Part shown: in pieces, positions 1 through 11,756 of the stretch
How positions within the stretch are numbered: position 1 is the first letter of the stretch
Layout of the letters: each line of letters begins with the position of its first letter
DNA from: Bromus sterilis
Taxonomy: Eukaryota; Streptophyta; Magnoliopsida; Poales; Poaceae
NCBI GenBank assembly: GCA_950022295.1
Contig: OX465598.1
Coordinates: 184,135,501 to 184,199,500 of the forward strand
DNA: 64,000 nt
Reading direction: 5' to 3'
Notes under the pieces: generated by a model
Seen by the model: the letters and a program-made list of their open reading frames with translations, nothing else
Told to the model about the DNA's origin: nothing
Databases searched by the model: none
Made by a program: the position numbers and the translations under genes

Positions 1-3000
1 GAGACAAGCAAAGCCGCAGCTGAGACGGTTTTGATCGGCTCTGAAGAGGAACAGCCAAGTAGTGTGCAGAACATGAGCATTCTGGACGATGAGAACACTG
101 GCCTGGATAACTTGACTCTCAGCGAAGATGTCTCCGTGGAGGTGCAAGATGTGGACTCCGAAACCGAAGGTAAGTGAACTGCATTATTTTTTGTTCTAGT
201 TTGGCTAAACCGACGGTTTTTATGCTTTATCATATGACATCGGGGTTTTTCTATGTTTTTTAGATGAGGAATTACCTGTTGTCACTTCGTCCAGTATTGC
301 TCCAGCTCTTCTAAGGAGATACAACGAGTTATTTGACGTTGTTACGAGGGCTAGGAGGGATAAGAAGAAAAAGTATGATCTTTCTCTTCGTCCTTATATC
401 TGGTTGCTTCTTTTTGTAAGGTACATGCAGCTTATTACCTTTTTGCTGCGATTTTTCTTATATTCCTGAAGGGATTTAGTTGCATTCAAGGACGAGTTTG
501 GTGATATTACTGTTGGTCATGTTGGCGAGTCATTTTGGTCATACGGAACGCTGAGCACTCGTCTTGCAAATATTGGTGTATCTATGTTAGCTGAGAGGTT
601 CAAAGGATCACAAACTATGATTGTCCCGTATAACCTATGTGTAAGCGTTTTCATTAATTATATCACACGCCTCACCTCGCCTATGTTTATTGTGCTTATT
701 TTAAGAGGCCACATTAACTTTCTTGGTTTTGTATTTTTGACAGAATTCAATTTGGAACTGCGGTTCCACAAACAGGGCTTTGAAAAAGATGTTTTCTTCA
801 AGCGCAGAGGAACGTGTGGACAAGAAAATTTTGGTATTGCATCATTTTGCTATTTCCAGTCATTTTTAGATGTAGTTTCTTTTTTCCTTGTTCTCATCCG
901 GTTTGTTCTATTCACTTTTTTAATCTGATTATGTTCGCAACATTTGATCCTCCTCCTGCATCAATGAAGGATGTGATTGGCCACTACTGCTTGGTTACTT
1001 TGAACCTGTCTGCAAAGCGATTTGAGTTTCTTGACTCAATAAACGGCCCTGAAAGTGAACCTGGAAGCACTGTATTTAGGAAAATGGTTAAGAACATCAA
1101 AAAAGTCTGGAAAGACGGCAGCGCAAGCTGTGATGAGTCGTTGAACCCTCCCACGCTCGACGGCTTTGTGTTGAGTCATGTCAACGTTCCACAGCAGGGA
1201 AACGGGTTCGCACTTGTTCTTCTATCTTTTTTCTTATTTGTATATTTTTGTGTGTATAGCATTCTGCATTGCTTTACTGAACCCAGAAGCATTTCTCCCA
1301 TTTGAGCGAACTGCATTAACAATGTGTCATTAGTTGTTCCTCCTTGCTTTTATGGGTTTCTTTTTTATATAGTGAGATTCATTGCTTTACTATATTAGTA
1401 TCACTTTTTCCTTTTGAGAGAACTGCATTACAACCAGTGTGTTATAAGTTGTTTCTATGTTCATTTGTTTCTTTTGTATATTGAGATGAACTGCTTTACT
1501 AAATTAGTACCACATTTCCCCCTACTTTCTTTAGAACTGCATCAGCAGCATTGCGTTGTTAGATGTTATCTGTTTTTTGGCTTTTCGGATAGCGAACTGC
1601 ATTGGTTTTACTAGTATCAGAAGCAATTCGTTCTTGAGTGAACTGCATTTATTAATGTGTTTCTTTTTTTTCTACAGGCATGATTGTGGATTTTTCATGT
1701 TCCAATTCATGCAGAGTTGGGATGGTGAAGTTGTCGCTAAGTTTGGTAGAGAGCACATTGGCTACATCCGCAAGGCAATGCTCTACACTTGGCTGACATC
1801 TTTGTATTGTTGTCTGGACTTGACATCCCTTTTAATTTTTAAAGAAGGTTATTACTTCTTTTTTTTCGTCCGCACAACGTTTTTTATATTAAGAGAACTT
1901 CATTTAGCACAGAAACGGGGGGAAGGCCCACTTGTTTTGTTAATTATTTTAGTATAGTAAGGACTGCATGCGCATTATCATAATCATTTATATATGGAAT
2001 GCATGCACATAACAGCTTGTATCGTTTTGTACATGAAAGTGCACTGCATTAAGTTTCATGTTTTTTCTTCATAGGAAAAGTGCACTGCATTACACAATGC
2101 CTGTTAGTATGTTGCATTATGCCCTTTTTGTTATTGAAATTCACGATTCTTTTTTATTTTTTTATTTTTCATTTTTTTCTTGCAGGCTTTGATGAAGGCG
2201 CGTACCAAGGTGGAATTTCATTGTTTGAAACTCAGGTCCACACTCCAACCATTAAGAATTATGTTATTGAAGAACCCCCTGTCAAGCAAGGAACCTGTGT
2301 GTAAGAGGACGAGGAGCGCACAATCTCCTGTGAAGCCTGTAAAGAATGCACCCAGTAAGAGGTCCAGGAGGGCAGTCAGCCCTCCGAATGCCGAAAGTAC
2401 CGATGAGGACTCTATGACTCCGCCACCAGTTCGCAAGAGGACGAGGAGTGCAGCTGTGGAACGTCCAAATGAAAGTGAGGCAGTTATTCTATCCAACAAG
2501 AGGGCTGTGCAGAAGCCATCAAAATATAGAACGCCGGTACAGAAGTTGCAGCCTGCGAAGTTCAGCTATCACGTGGAAGCAAGGAAACTATTGGAACTTG
2601 TGTCGAGCCCTGCGTTCAGGAAGAAACACAGCCAGTTAGTTCCTTTTTCTATAGTTTTCTTCTTTGCTTATAGATGTAGCTATCTCGTTTTTTGTGTGCC
2701 TTTATTTGCGTTCCTAACCCTATCCCCACTCGCTGTGTTGTTTTTGTTGAGAAGGTCCGCGTTGTTCATGTACAGGAATCCTATCAAAGTATACACTGTG
2801 TCTGTTGACTACATGTTCTTTTCTACAAAGGCAGCTTCATGGACTCGGAGTTGATGGACCATATCATTAGTCACTTGAAGATTGACCAGCGAATGAATGT
2901 GGTTTACCGATCTGGTGAACGCGTTCTTCTTTCCCCTTTATTTATCATGGTATTTCTCCTTCCTCCTTTTTTTATTTTTCTGCTGTAGGTGAACTTCATT

Positions 3001-4592
3001 GCCAGCGTATAATACAAAGATGTTGCTCTTTTGGTGTGAACTGCATTGCCACTGTATAATAAAATATAGCTTGTTTAAATAATTTTATTCAAAGCTCAGG
3101 AATGTGTTCGAAGTGCATACAGTTTTGTTGTTTTCGAAAATCGATGAATGTAATTATGTAGGTGGAACTGCATACATAACTTTTTTTACAGAGAAGTGTG
3201 TTTTGTTTTCATTTAGACCCAGACCGAACTGCATTAATATGATACAAAGATGTTTTCGTGCTACAGGGGTGAACTGCATTTTTCTAGTATATAATAAAAG
3301 GTAGAATTATAGTGAAGTGCATACATTTTTTGCCGTTTCTCGGAACTTATTAATGAACTGCATACGTAACTCTTTTTTTCACTTATCCCAGATCGAACTG
3401 GATTAATATTTTTTTGTGTTCTTAATTGTTTCCTTTTTTAGTTTTTTTGCCTGGTGAACTGCATTTGTTTTTCTTACATTAGAAGATCCTTTTTTATTTC
3501 CTAGACGAACTGCATTAATGCATTTTTATGAATTAAGTATGTGCTTCAAATGAATGATCACGCGAAGAGAGATGAACACGGAAACGTCGTGTTGCCCTTT
3601 GTGCACACCAAGTTCAATGTTGAAGATGTAGCAAGGCAGTTCAAAGCATATGTTCGCGATGATGAGAACCTTCTTAATTGTAAATTAGTAAGTTCTCAGA
3701 TTTTCTGGTTTTCAGCTCGTTGTTCTTATGTTTTTGCATCATTTTATTTTCTAGTAATCATGTCCCCCACTCAAACTGAGAAACACCTTTGTTGAAAACC
3801 AATTCAGATCCTGTTACCACAGATGAAAGACCAGCACACTCTTTATACACGACGAACAGGCACCGTGAGGCCATCGATATCCATGACACTAGGAGATACG
3901 GCGGACCGTTTGATCCAACGTCGAGGTGGCATAAGTCTGACTACCACAGCGACTGCACTGAAATGGTAAAATGTTCGCTTTATTCATCTTTGTATATTTT
4001 TTTCACATGTATACGAGCCGAACGACAGTTTTCGTGACGTGTACTTGTTGCATGCATTGTCTATGTCGTATTTCAACAGATGATCAGGATGACCGCTTTA
4101 ATGAAGAAGGTTTACGGAGAAAAGGAATACAAGAAGAAGGAGTCGGTAGACTGGGTCGAAGTTTCAAAGAAAGCTAGCTTTTTGGGCACCCCTGCACAGG
4201 GCCCCAATGAGTGCGGCTTTTTTGTTCTGAAGATGGCTCAGTTGTATGACGGCAGAAGCTTTGTTGTGAAGTTTGGAAAGCGCAATGTAAGCATCTTTTT
4301 ATTCTCGCATCTAATGTAATCCTTCATATTTTCCTCTTCCTGTCTGCAGCAGTATCACCTTTTTTGCAGATGATGTTTTTGTCATAATCAAGTTGTTGTT
4401 TCGTTTTATCTTGTTGCTCTTTGATCGCAGGAAGCTGATATCGCGGATTGGAAGGCTGAGTTCCTGTTCCAGATTCTGTTCCACCCTGATAACATGGTCC
4501 TACCGAGCGAGTTTCCTGAGGAGCTAAAAAATATGTGCAAGTCTCTTGGTCTCCCTGCAAAACCTGACTCGCAGGAGCAGGATGAGGCATAG
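1..4592 (+). pseudogene. Ulp1-like (peptidase C48) gene with two protease domains, 5' end outside window, probably decayed
   Basis: A multi-exon gene running in from the left edge. Exon 1-169 ends at a GTAAGT donor and the next starts at 264. Domain 1 has a catalytic His in GHYCLVTLNL (982-984), Asp in FLDSI (1033-1035), Gln (1195-1197) and, after an intron 1206-1677, Cys in HDCGFF (1685-1687). A basic linker with repeated KRTRSA follows (about 2187-2640). Domain 2 has HTLY (His 3835-3837), Asp in IHDTRRY (3885-3887), Gln in AQGPN (4197-4199) and Cys in ECGFF (4212-4214). Late exons 3808-3965, 4080-4286 and 4431-4592 are in phase, ending in TAG. The family cleaves SUMO-like conjugates; MULE copies have unknown substrates. 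Frame breaks occur near 2300 (possibly an intron) and between the domain 2 His and Asp, where the usual HW tryptophan is also missing. Introns carry many GAACTGCATT copies. Confidence 0.7.
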
Positions 4593-4789
4593 AACAACAA
4601 CAGACCCGTTTGATGTGTTTTAGAAACTCCATTATAAATAGTTTTGTCGCTCCTTTTTTATGTATGGGATCTGTTAAACATATTCACTAGGATGTGTTCC
4701 TTTTTTGTACATCTATGTAATATAACGGAGAAAGAAACTCTGTTTGACTATGTATATAATGGAGTTTCATCTAATTATTATCTTGTCAG
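4593..4789. other. 3' flank of the Ulp1-like gene
   Basis: AT-rich sequence directly after the TAG stop, presumably the 3' UTR and polyadenylation region. No coding signal is visible before the Gypsy fragment begins near 4790. Confidence 0.5.
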
Positions 4790-5721
4790 CGGAAACTATC
4801 CTTACTGATGAGGACATCTCTACTAATGTTACACCCACATCTTCACCAACTACACATACTGGACCAGTTACTAGAGCACGTGCACGTCAACTAAATTATC
4901 AGGTACTTTCGTTTCTTGCGAATCCTTCTAATGTTCATGAACATATGATGCTGCCTAAATTAGATACTTTTGTTTTGCTTATGAATGAAGGACCTAGCAT
5001 GGACAAGAAGGACGGTCATTGGAGCGGGATCAAGCATGGAGAAGAAGGTGCGCGCGCGGGAAATAACAATGGAGCTTCCAGTGGGGATTTTCGCACTTTG
5101 AAGCCACCATAAGGCATGCATGAAGGCTTGGACGAAATACACGCGATGCCACTTCATTATTTTCGTCCAAGAGCAATTATAGGTGCTGCGTCACCTTAAT
5201 ATTGGGCTGGGCCCATGTAATTTCGAAATACCACATTAGAGGCTGTTTTTAGAGTCCGTATGTGTGGGGAAACCGAGTTAGGGTTGTTTTCGGGCCCCAC
5301 CTCCAAGGGGTCACGAAAATCCCCTCTGTTCCCCCATATATACAGCCCTTAGGGCGTCGTTTAGACTTGGGTTTTAATTAGATTTAAGTTAGCCATAGCC
5401 GCAACTTCGAGTTCTTCGTTTGTGTCGTCCGACCAGGCCAAGACCGCATTGGAACCCCAACTTCTGTTAATCTTTCATCTTATATTCGCAATATCCAGAT
5501 TGCAATTCTTAGTTCTTGCTTGTTCTTCGATTGCTTGCAGGAATTGACCTTCGTGGTCAGGTTGATCGTGCATCCGCGGGATCAATAACCTCTCGGAGTT
5601 GGTTTAGCGATTGCTAAGGCGCAACATCTTCGCGCGTTCGTAGTCGTGTCGTGAAAGTCTACTCGACCAAAATCGATCTCCATCATCTCATCGAAACATC
5701 GGGACACCTTCGCCTCTATCA
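4790..5721 (+). mobile_element. Truncated Ty3/Gypsy retrotransposon 3' end: pol C-terminus plus 3' LTR
   Basis: The reading frame to 5112 encodes a GPVTRARARQLNYQ segment and ends at TAA. A GPxTRARAxQL box is typical of the extreme C-terminus of grass Gypsy polyproteins, just before the LTR. The following sequence, from about TGAAGGCTTGG (5121) to CTCTATCA (5721), looks like the LTR: it starts TG, ends CA, has a TATATA box near 5335, and contains GAATTGACCTTCGTGGTCAG, a stretch I recognise from grass LTRs. The upstream gag, protease, RT and integrase are absent, so this is a 5'-truncated copy. It lies between the convergent protease and transposase genes. Boundaries are approximate and the family is not named. 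Confidence 0.7.
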
Positions 5722-6584
5722 CTTACATGAGTGTAAACATACGTATCCGCACTACATATTATTACGGGAGGGTGTGTTTTGCTGGTGGGTTGGGGGTTGG
5801 GGGGGGGACCCCGCCCATACTTGGTTAACAGAATTGGAATATAAAAATGTGGAGACCATATCAATGTCACACACACTTATTATGTATGGATATCGATATA
5901 ATATATAACATTTTTTGCAAAGTGCACTGCATTGCGCAAAAGAGGGCCTTCAACAGGTTATAGTGTTGATAATCAAAAAGTTTTGGAAAATAGTATTTTC
6001 TTGGAACACAGAACTGCATGTGTGCGCTAATCAAGAGCTCCATTTTTAAAAAAATTGCAATAAGCGAACTGCACAGATTACATGCTGCACACTGCATTGT
6101 TTGCGGTAAGCGCACTGCAATGTACACATGAAGAAGCCCAATCTCTACTACATGTAGAGTATCGTTTATTTTCATAAACACATTATTTACCACTTTTTTC
6201 TCCATATGAGCTTCTGCAAACAGTAGAGAACTGTATTTTTTTAACATCACACTGCCATCCCAGCTTCTGCACACATAAGAGAACTGCATTTTTATAACAT
6301 CTATTATTGTTCTGAAGAAGAATAGAACTGCATGTTTAAAATGATATTCCTATCTCACCTGCATTTTATTTTCTAGAGAGAACTGAATTTTCCTCAATCG
6401 CACCAGCAGAGCATTGAATACAAAGTATATCTGTTTTTGTGCTATATATATTAAATTGGACTTCAACATTATATGTCGAAGTCTATTTTTTTGTTGTCCA
6501 CTAAATTCAAGCTATCTCTATTATATGCTACATAAATGGATGAAGTTGATATACGTAAAAAGTCTACAATGTATGTGTTCTGAG
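5722..6584. other. MULE spacer with repeated GAACTGCAT motif
   Basis: AT-rich spacer between the Gypsy fragment and the transposase stop codon. It contains a G-rich run near 5785-5810 and at least three exact GAACTGCAT copies (6011, 6281, 6325) plus several variants such as GCACTGCATT. No gene is visible. Confidence 0.6.
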
Positions 6585-9500
6585 CTATGTCCTGTTCCTG
6601 TGGCTTCTTCTCAAAGCGTGCACTGCAATTGGTTCAATGTTTGTCGCTCCATTTGTTTTCTTCTTGTTGAATGTGTTATTCCTTGTAATGCGCCAGTGCG
6701 GCTGCGATGCTTGCCTATGCTCTGTTTTCTTAATGCCCTTCCCCTTCGATGTTGATGTTGGTCCTTCGATGTCTTCATCTTCTTCTTCTGCTTTGTCCTT
6801 TCCCTCTTCCTCATCATCTTCTTCTTCATCATCTTCTTCCTCATCATTATCTTCTTCCTCATCTTCTTGATCTTTTGATTCTTCTCTCTTTGGGCAAGTT
6901 CTTGCATTATGCTTCTCTCTCTTTTTGCAGATGCTGCACAGTATTCTCTTTGTCAAATCTTCTTGTTGGTCAGCTTGGTCATATGTGGTGGCATTTTTGG
7001 CCTTGATTTTTTCTAGCCTCTGCTTGCATGTCCTCGAGTTGTGCCCCGCAATCTTTTTGCATGATTTGCACATCCTCACTCCCAGTGGCCTCCCTTCGCT
7101 GTCCAGCTCTGGCTCAGGCTTGTTCTTCTTTTCAGAACCTATATCCTTTTCTGCAGCTTTCTTATTTGCTGACTTTCTCTCCTTCTTTCTCCCTTTTGTG
7201 TTTGATACAGGTGGGGGAAGAATTGTTTCATCAACAGTAAGAGCTGCACCATCAGTGTCATGTTTGTGCTCATCTTCCTTTTCTTCACTCCGTGCATTCT
7301 TGTTGTTCTCCGCCTCTTCTTCGTTCAGCACATCAACTTCTTCTATGAGTGTCTCATCCCATATAACGCTCTGTTGAACTCGCTATCCAACTTCACACCC
7401 CTGTTTGATAGGTCCATGGCTGTTTCTACAAGTAGCCTCCTACGGCAGAACATTGAACTTCCATCTGGAGAAGTTTCCTTGTAGTCTCTGCGGTCAAAAG
7501 TTGCATTTTGCCGCGCGTTTCGTGTGTACCTCTTTAATATGTACTCCTCAGGTATCTTGTCCACCCGCAGCTGATCTAACATGCAAACGATGTGTACGCA
7601 GAACAGGCCTGTAGCAAATATTCATTTTTTTTGTCAGTGTGAGCAAACTTCAAATAAATATGTAATAGAGAATTTAGGGTTAGTGAAGTGCATAAAAAAT
7701 ATGTACTTTTTTGTTTTTTATTCTAGTGAACTTCACTAAGTTTTTTTTTCATATCTTGCCACCAGAACTATGTGAAGTTCATTATGCTTTTTTGTGCCTA
7801 TTTCTCGTCTCACTGACCTATGTGTGTCCACAGTTTGCATTCGCATTCGTAGATACCGTTCGTCACATCAGCGACAACCTGAAACTCATGTCTCGCCCAG
7901 TCAAAATCATCAGACTGGTTGTAGTGGCGCACCAAATACTTTGTTGGGTTGTCATGGGACTGCTCTGATCTGAATGCAGTGTTGCGGTAGTGCGTTTGCT
8001 TGAAGTCAGCAAGGACTTCCCTTGTGTAAATCCTGGATAGTTGAACCTCGAAACCAAACTGAGTAGTAGTTTTAATTTCCGCCTGCGAAACAAAGAAGCC
8101 AGTCAGTTAGCTGTTTTTGGTTAACAAAAAACATATTTGATTTTATATACAGAAGAGAACTGCATTTTAACGTCACACTTTTCATCTCATTTTTTGTTCA
8201 TACGGAAATAGAACTGCATTTTTTAAGTTCAAAGAAAAATCAGTAGTGAGTCTGGACCGCGTATACGAGCTTAATGAGATTTTTTTGTACCATACCTCGT
8301 TAGCCATGGTCTCTGCATGCTCGTTGACCTTCCTCGTCTGGATGCATCTGTCCACCTGCGACGCAAATATGTGTAGGTCGTGTCTTTCCCTGACAAAGTT
8401 TGTCTTCAAGATTCGGTTCATGCTTTCAGTTCTCTATGTCGACGTCATCCGTGCACAGAACACCTCCTTGTAGTAAGCTGATAATTTCATCATTCTGCAG
8501 GTTATACTTCTCCATGAGGTCACGCCAAGTGCGTTCAAACTCCGATGGCATCAATGGATGGTTGAGAACTGATGTCAGCTCATCTTTGAATGTCTCGTAT
8601 GCTTTGTACACCAAGGACAGATGATCCTTGTATTTCTTCAGTATATGCCAACGGCATAACTTGTGCAGCGTGCCTATTAGTGTACTCTTTATCGCTGCAT
8701 CCATGGAGGGGCATTGATCTACATGTTTTTTTGAAAACAAGGAGTCGGTTATTTTGAGAGAACTGCTTTTTTTTTTGCTTTTTCTCTGTTTTCTTTTTTG
8801 TTTTTTGGATGTAAGAAATGGAGTACAAAAAAGCTATCATTGAACTGCATTTTTTAGTTTACCTGTCAGTATGCAGATTGACAGCTTGTTGTTCATGCAA
8901 CGCAAGAACGTCCGGAACACCCACTCGAAAGATGGTATTGTTTCGTCTCTGACGAGAGCCACCGCAAATATTGTACTTTGTAGGTGGTGGTTTACTCCAA
9001 CGAATACGCCCAGAGGCATGTAAAACTTGTTGGTCTTGTATGTCGTGTCGAACGTGACACAATCTCCAAAATCTTCATAGGAACCCCGACAGCTTGCGTT
9101 CGCCCAGAAGATGTTTTGCACACGGTTATCGGCATCTTTGTTGTAATCATAGAAGAACTCCGGATTTATTTCCTGCATCTTCTCAAAGAAAGCTAGCAGT
9201 TTCTTCACATCGTCCTCAGTTTCCTCCTTTTCGAACTGGTACTTCGTGCAGTTTGAAAGCAGGGCATACCTCAGCATTAAACAACACACAGAAATGCACA
9301 AGCGAACTGCATCAAGTAGAGGAGATATCAGCTAGTTTAATGTATGTACTTGTTCACCCAGTCACGGCTAGTGCGCCCCATATATTGTAGCCCTCCTGAC
9401 ATTCTCGACAGGGTCGACATCATCTGTGTGTGTGTCAGGTTGTCGATCTGCATGTCCTTTACTAGTTTATCAAGCAATGGATCATCCCTCTTATGGGAGT

Positions 9501-11368
9501 GCAAGTGCTGAAGCATACATGGGCTTTCAATCATTTTTTGGTTGTGATTGAGGTCAACATGTGCTATCACAAAGACATCCTTGATCTTTTCCACTCTTAT
9601 TTTCTCCTTGCAGCCAGTTCTTTTCGTTGTTTTATCTCGCTTTCTGTCATAATCTGACACAATCTCTTGGTGGTTGCCCTCTCTTGAGAAAACTATGTAG
9701 TTGTTTGTCATGTGCGTCCCCCTTTTTCGTGTGCCGAATCCTGCATGCCTCGCATATGTGTTGTAGAACTCGTGTGCTGCCGCGAAAGAGGTGAACTGCA
9801 TATCTTTCGCAGCCACAAGTTCTTGCAGCAAGTTCTTGTTCTGCACCGCAACACGAAAATGATTTTATTTTTGTTAACGAAGAATGCGCAGGCTGAAAAA
9901 GATTTCATAAGCGAACTGCATCAGTAAAGGAAGCTTACATGTGTGTACTGCTTATTCTCCATTGGTGTTTGCATCTCACCAATGCTTATTGGGCATGGAG
10001 GAGTTACAACAGACATGTGTAATCGAGGATCTCGGGGAGGCAGAAGTGATGAGAACTGTACTTTTCTTGTTGCCTGTTTCTTTTTCTGATCCGGGTGTTG
10101 ATCTATTTGATGTGTGGCAGGCGGCATTGGCGGAATGCCACTGTTTCTGTGTCGACGAACCTGTTGCTCCCGAACCGTCTCGCGTTCAACATTGGTTTCC
10201 GGAGGCGCAACATTGTTTTGTGGAGTCTCAATATCATCCACTCTTATCTGCTGACCAAATGTTGCAATAACGTTTGTGTACCTTGGCTGCATAACTGCTA
10301 TGAGTTGCTCTTCATCGTCGTCATCATCGTCGTCTCGCTGCGCATGCTCCCCCATGGATATCAGATCATCTTCCTCCTCATCTTGGCGGCTATGTTCTAT
10401 TCCGTCTTCATCTTCGTCCTCTAAATATTCCTCCGCTGAGTATGCAGTCCTGTTTGTCGTGTTGAAAAAACCTCTAGGTATCTCTGGTGTTATCCATGCG
10501 GCCATCTCCCACTCTTCTCTCTCAACGTAGTTCAGGGGATGATTGTCGTGAATCACTCGCTGCATCTTCTGGCGTCTCTGCACAGCTTTATCCTGCATAG
10601 GAGAATAGGCAGCGAACTGCACTTTAGTATCTAATCCAAAGTGGTACTTTTTTTATCTGTATAATAGTGAACTACACTGTATTATTTTCGATACTATATG
10701 TTATTTCTATACGCAACAAGCAAAAATTGCACTGCACTGCATTGTTACTTTGTAGTTCAGTTACTGTGAAACTATATATATTTTTGGATGCAATGTACTC
10801 CCATGCAGTTCAGTTCAAAGACACAGTGCTCAACATATATAAACAATGTGCACTGCATTATTTTCACAAACTACTACATAATGTAAGCCATGGGGAGAGA
10901 CATAAACGCATTTTTTGACGCAAGAACGCACTGCATTGCAAAAAAACAGAGCACTGCATTATGAATTCACGTAGTAAGACTTCTTAAATTAGTTGGATGC
11001 GCCACCTTCCTATTGAAAGCAGCTCTGATGTTTTGTAGTTGCAGTTCGGCTTGTTGTTGGCGTGCAGCCCACCTGCGTTGCAGGAACCCATGGGCCTTCT
11101 CAACCTGCGCCATCGTCGCTGGAGGAGCTTGTATGGGCGATATGACCATTGCAGTTCGCTCCCACGACGACTGCGAGTTCGCCGAAGAAGGCCTCCTTGC
11201 AGTTCGCTTCCCTCGACCATGCATCACCGCGGCTGGATGCCCCGATTTGCTGAACGGCGGTGGGTCTCGCAGGCTAGGAGATCGGAACTGAAGCAGTGGT
11301 GGAGCTGCAGGCGGTGGCGGCGCTGAATCGTGGAAGGATCCGCCGGGTCCGCCGAATCCGCGCCGCAT
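6585..11368 (-). pseudogene. FAR1-type MULE transposase gene, about seven exons, broken
   Basis: Approximate exons on the minus strand: 11368-10967 (Pro-rich N-terminus), 10592-9939 (acidic), 9840-9350 (FAR1-type DNA-binding zinc-finger region), 9270-8863 (MULE transposase core, CVTFDTTYKTNKFYMPLGVF), 8718-8296 (TLHKLCRWHILKK), 8082-7818, and 7608-6585. The last two exons are joined across a SWIM zinc finger CECKLWTH/GLFCVH and continue to IPEEYILKRYTRNAR, two CX2CX4HX4C zinc knuckles and a long Glu/Asp run. Most borders carry GT and AG. The family binds element ends and catalyses cut-and-paste transposition. Damage: a deletion with frameshift near 8480, an in-frame TAG at 8434-8436 just before RTESMN, and a frameshift near 7345. 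The gene runs convergently towards the Ulp1-like gene. Homology is clear; exact exon ends are not. Confidence 0.8.
6765..6900 (-). repeat. Low-complexity acidic-coding tract in the transposase gene
   Basis: A run of CTTCTT/CATCTT triplets on the plus strand encodes a Glu/Asp-rich stretch in the transposase C-terminus on the minus strand. The plus-strand reading as poly-serine is a shadow. Confidence 0.8.
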
Positions 11369-11401
11369 AGTGGCTCTCTGCGTCGTTCGCCGCCGGCCTT
11401 G

Positions 11402-11625
11402 GGCGCTCCGCGCCAGGAAGCGGGAGGGGTGGGGGTCGCCGCCGGCCGCTGGCGCTTCTGCGCCAGGAGGCGGGGAGGGGTGGGGGTCGCCATCGGCTCG
11501 GGGCGCTGCCGCGCCAGGAGGCTAGGAGGGGTGGGGGTCGCCGCCGGCTCGGGGCGCTGCCGCTCTAGGAGGCTGGGAGGGTGGGGGTCGCCGTCGGCTA
11601 GGGCGCTGCCGCGCCAGAAGGTTGG
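11402..11625. repeat. GC-rich tandem repeat, about 50-bp unit, five copies
   Basis: Units begin with GGCGCT at 11402, 11451, 11502, 11553 and 11602. Each contains CGCCAGGAGGC and GGGGTGGGGGTCGCC. The array lies just upstream of the transposase start and ends against the foldback MITE. Confidence 0.85.
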
Positions 11626-11756
11626 TTAGGGGGGTGTTGTTATAATAAGGCTTTTGTTGTTAGAATAAGTTCTTAAGGGGTGGGTCTATTCTAACAACAC
11701 CCTTAAGAGTCTTATTCTAACAACAAACCCTTATTCTAACAACACCCCCCCTAACC
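11624..11756. mobile_element. Foldback MITE with long inverted repeats
   Basis: The segment starts GGTTAGGGGGGTGTTGTTA (11624-11642) and ends with its near-perfect reverse complement (11737-11756). Inner arms also pair (GTTGTTAGAATAAG against CTTATTCTAACAAC), so almost the whole 133 bp can form one hairpin. It lies in the upstream region of the transposase gene. A related piece recurs at about 27476-27530. Confidence 0.8.

Larger units (their letters stand above)
1308..10965 (+). repeat. Dispersed motif GAACTGCATT, plus-strand orientation
   Basis: By eye, 21 exact GAACTGCAT copies lie on the plus strand: starts 1308, 1420, 1534, 1594, 1640, 3038, 3164, 3226, 3271, 3355, 3456, 3507, 6011, 6281, 6325, 8157, 8211, 8842, 9304, 9793 and 9913. 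About as many near-matches exist (GCACTGCATT, GAACTTCATT, GAAGTGCATA). Most lie in introns or spacers of both genes. Only one reverse-complement copy was noticed in this interval (10803). Orientation is therefore constant although the two genes run in opposite directions. Confidence 0.85.

Noticed and set aside
6637..6870. Plus-strand poly-serine frame
   Set aside because: Antisense shadow of the acidic tract in the transposase gene.
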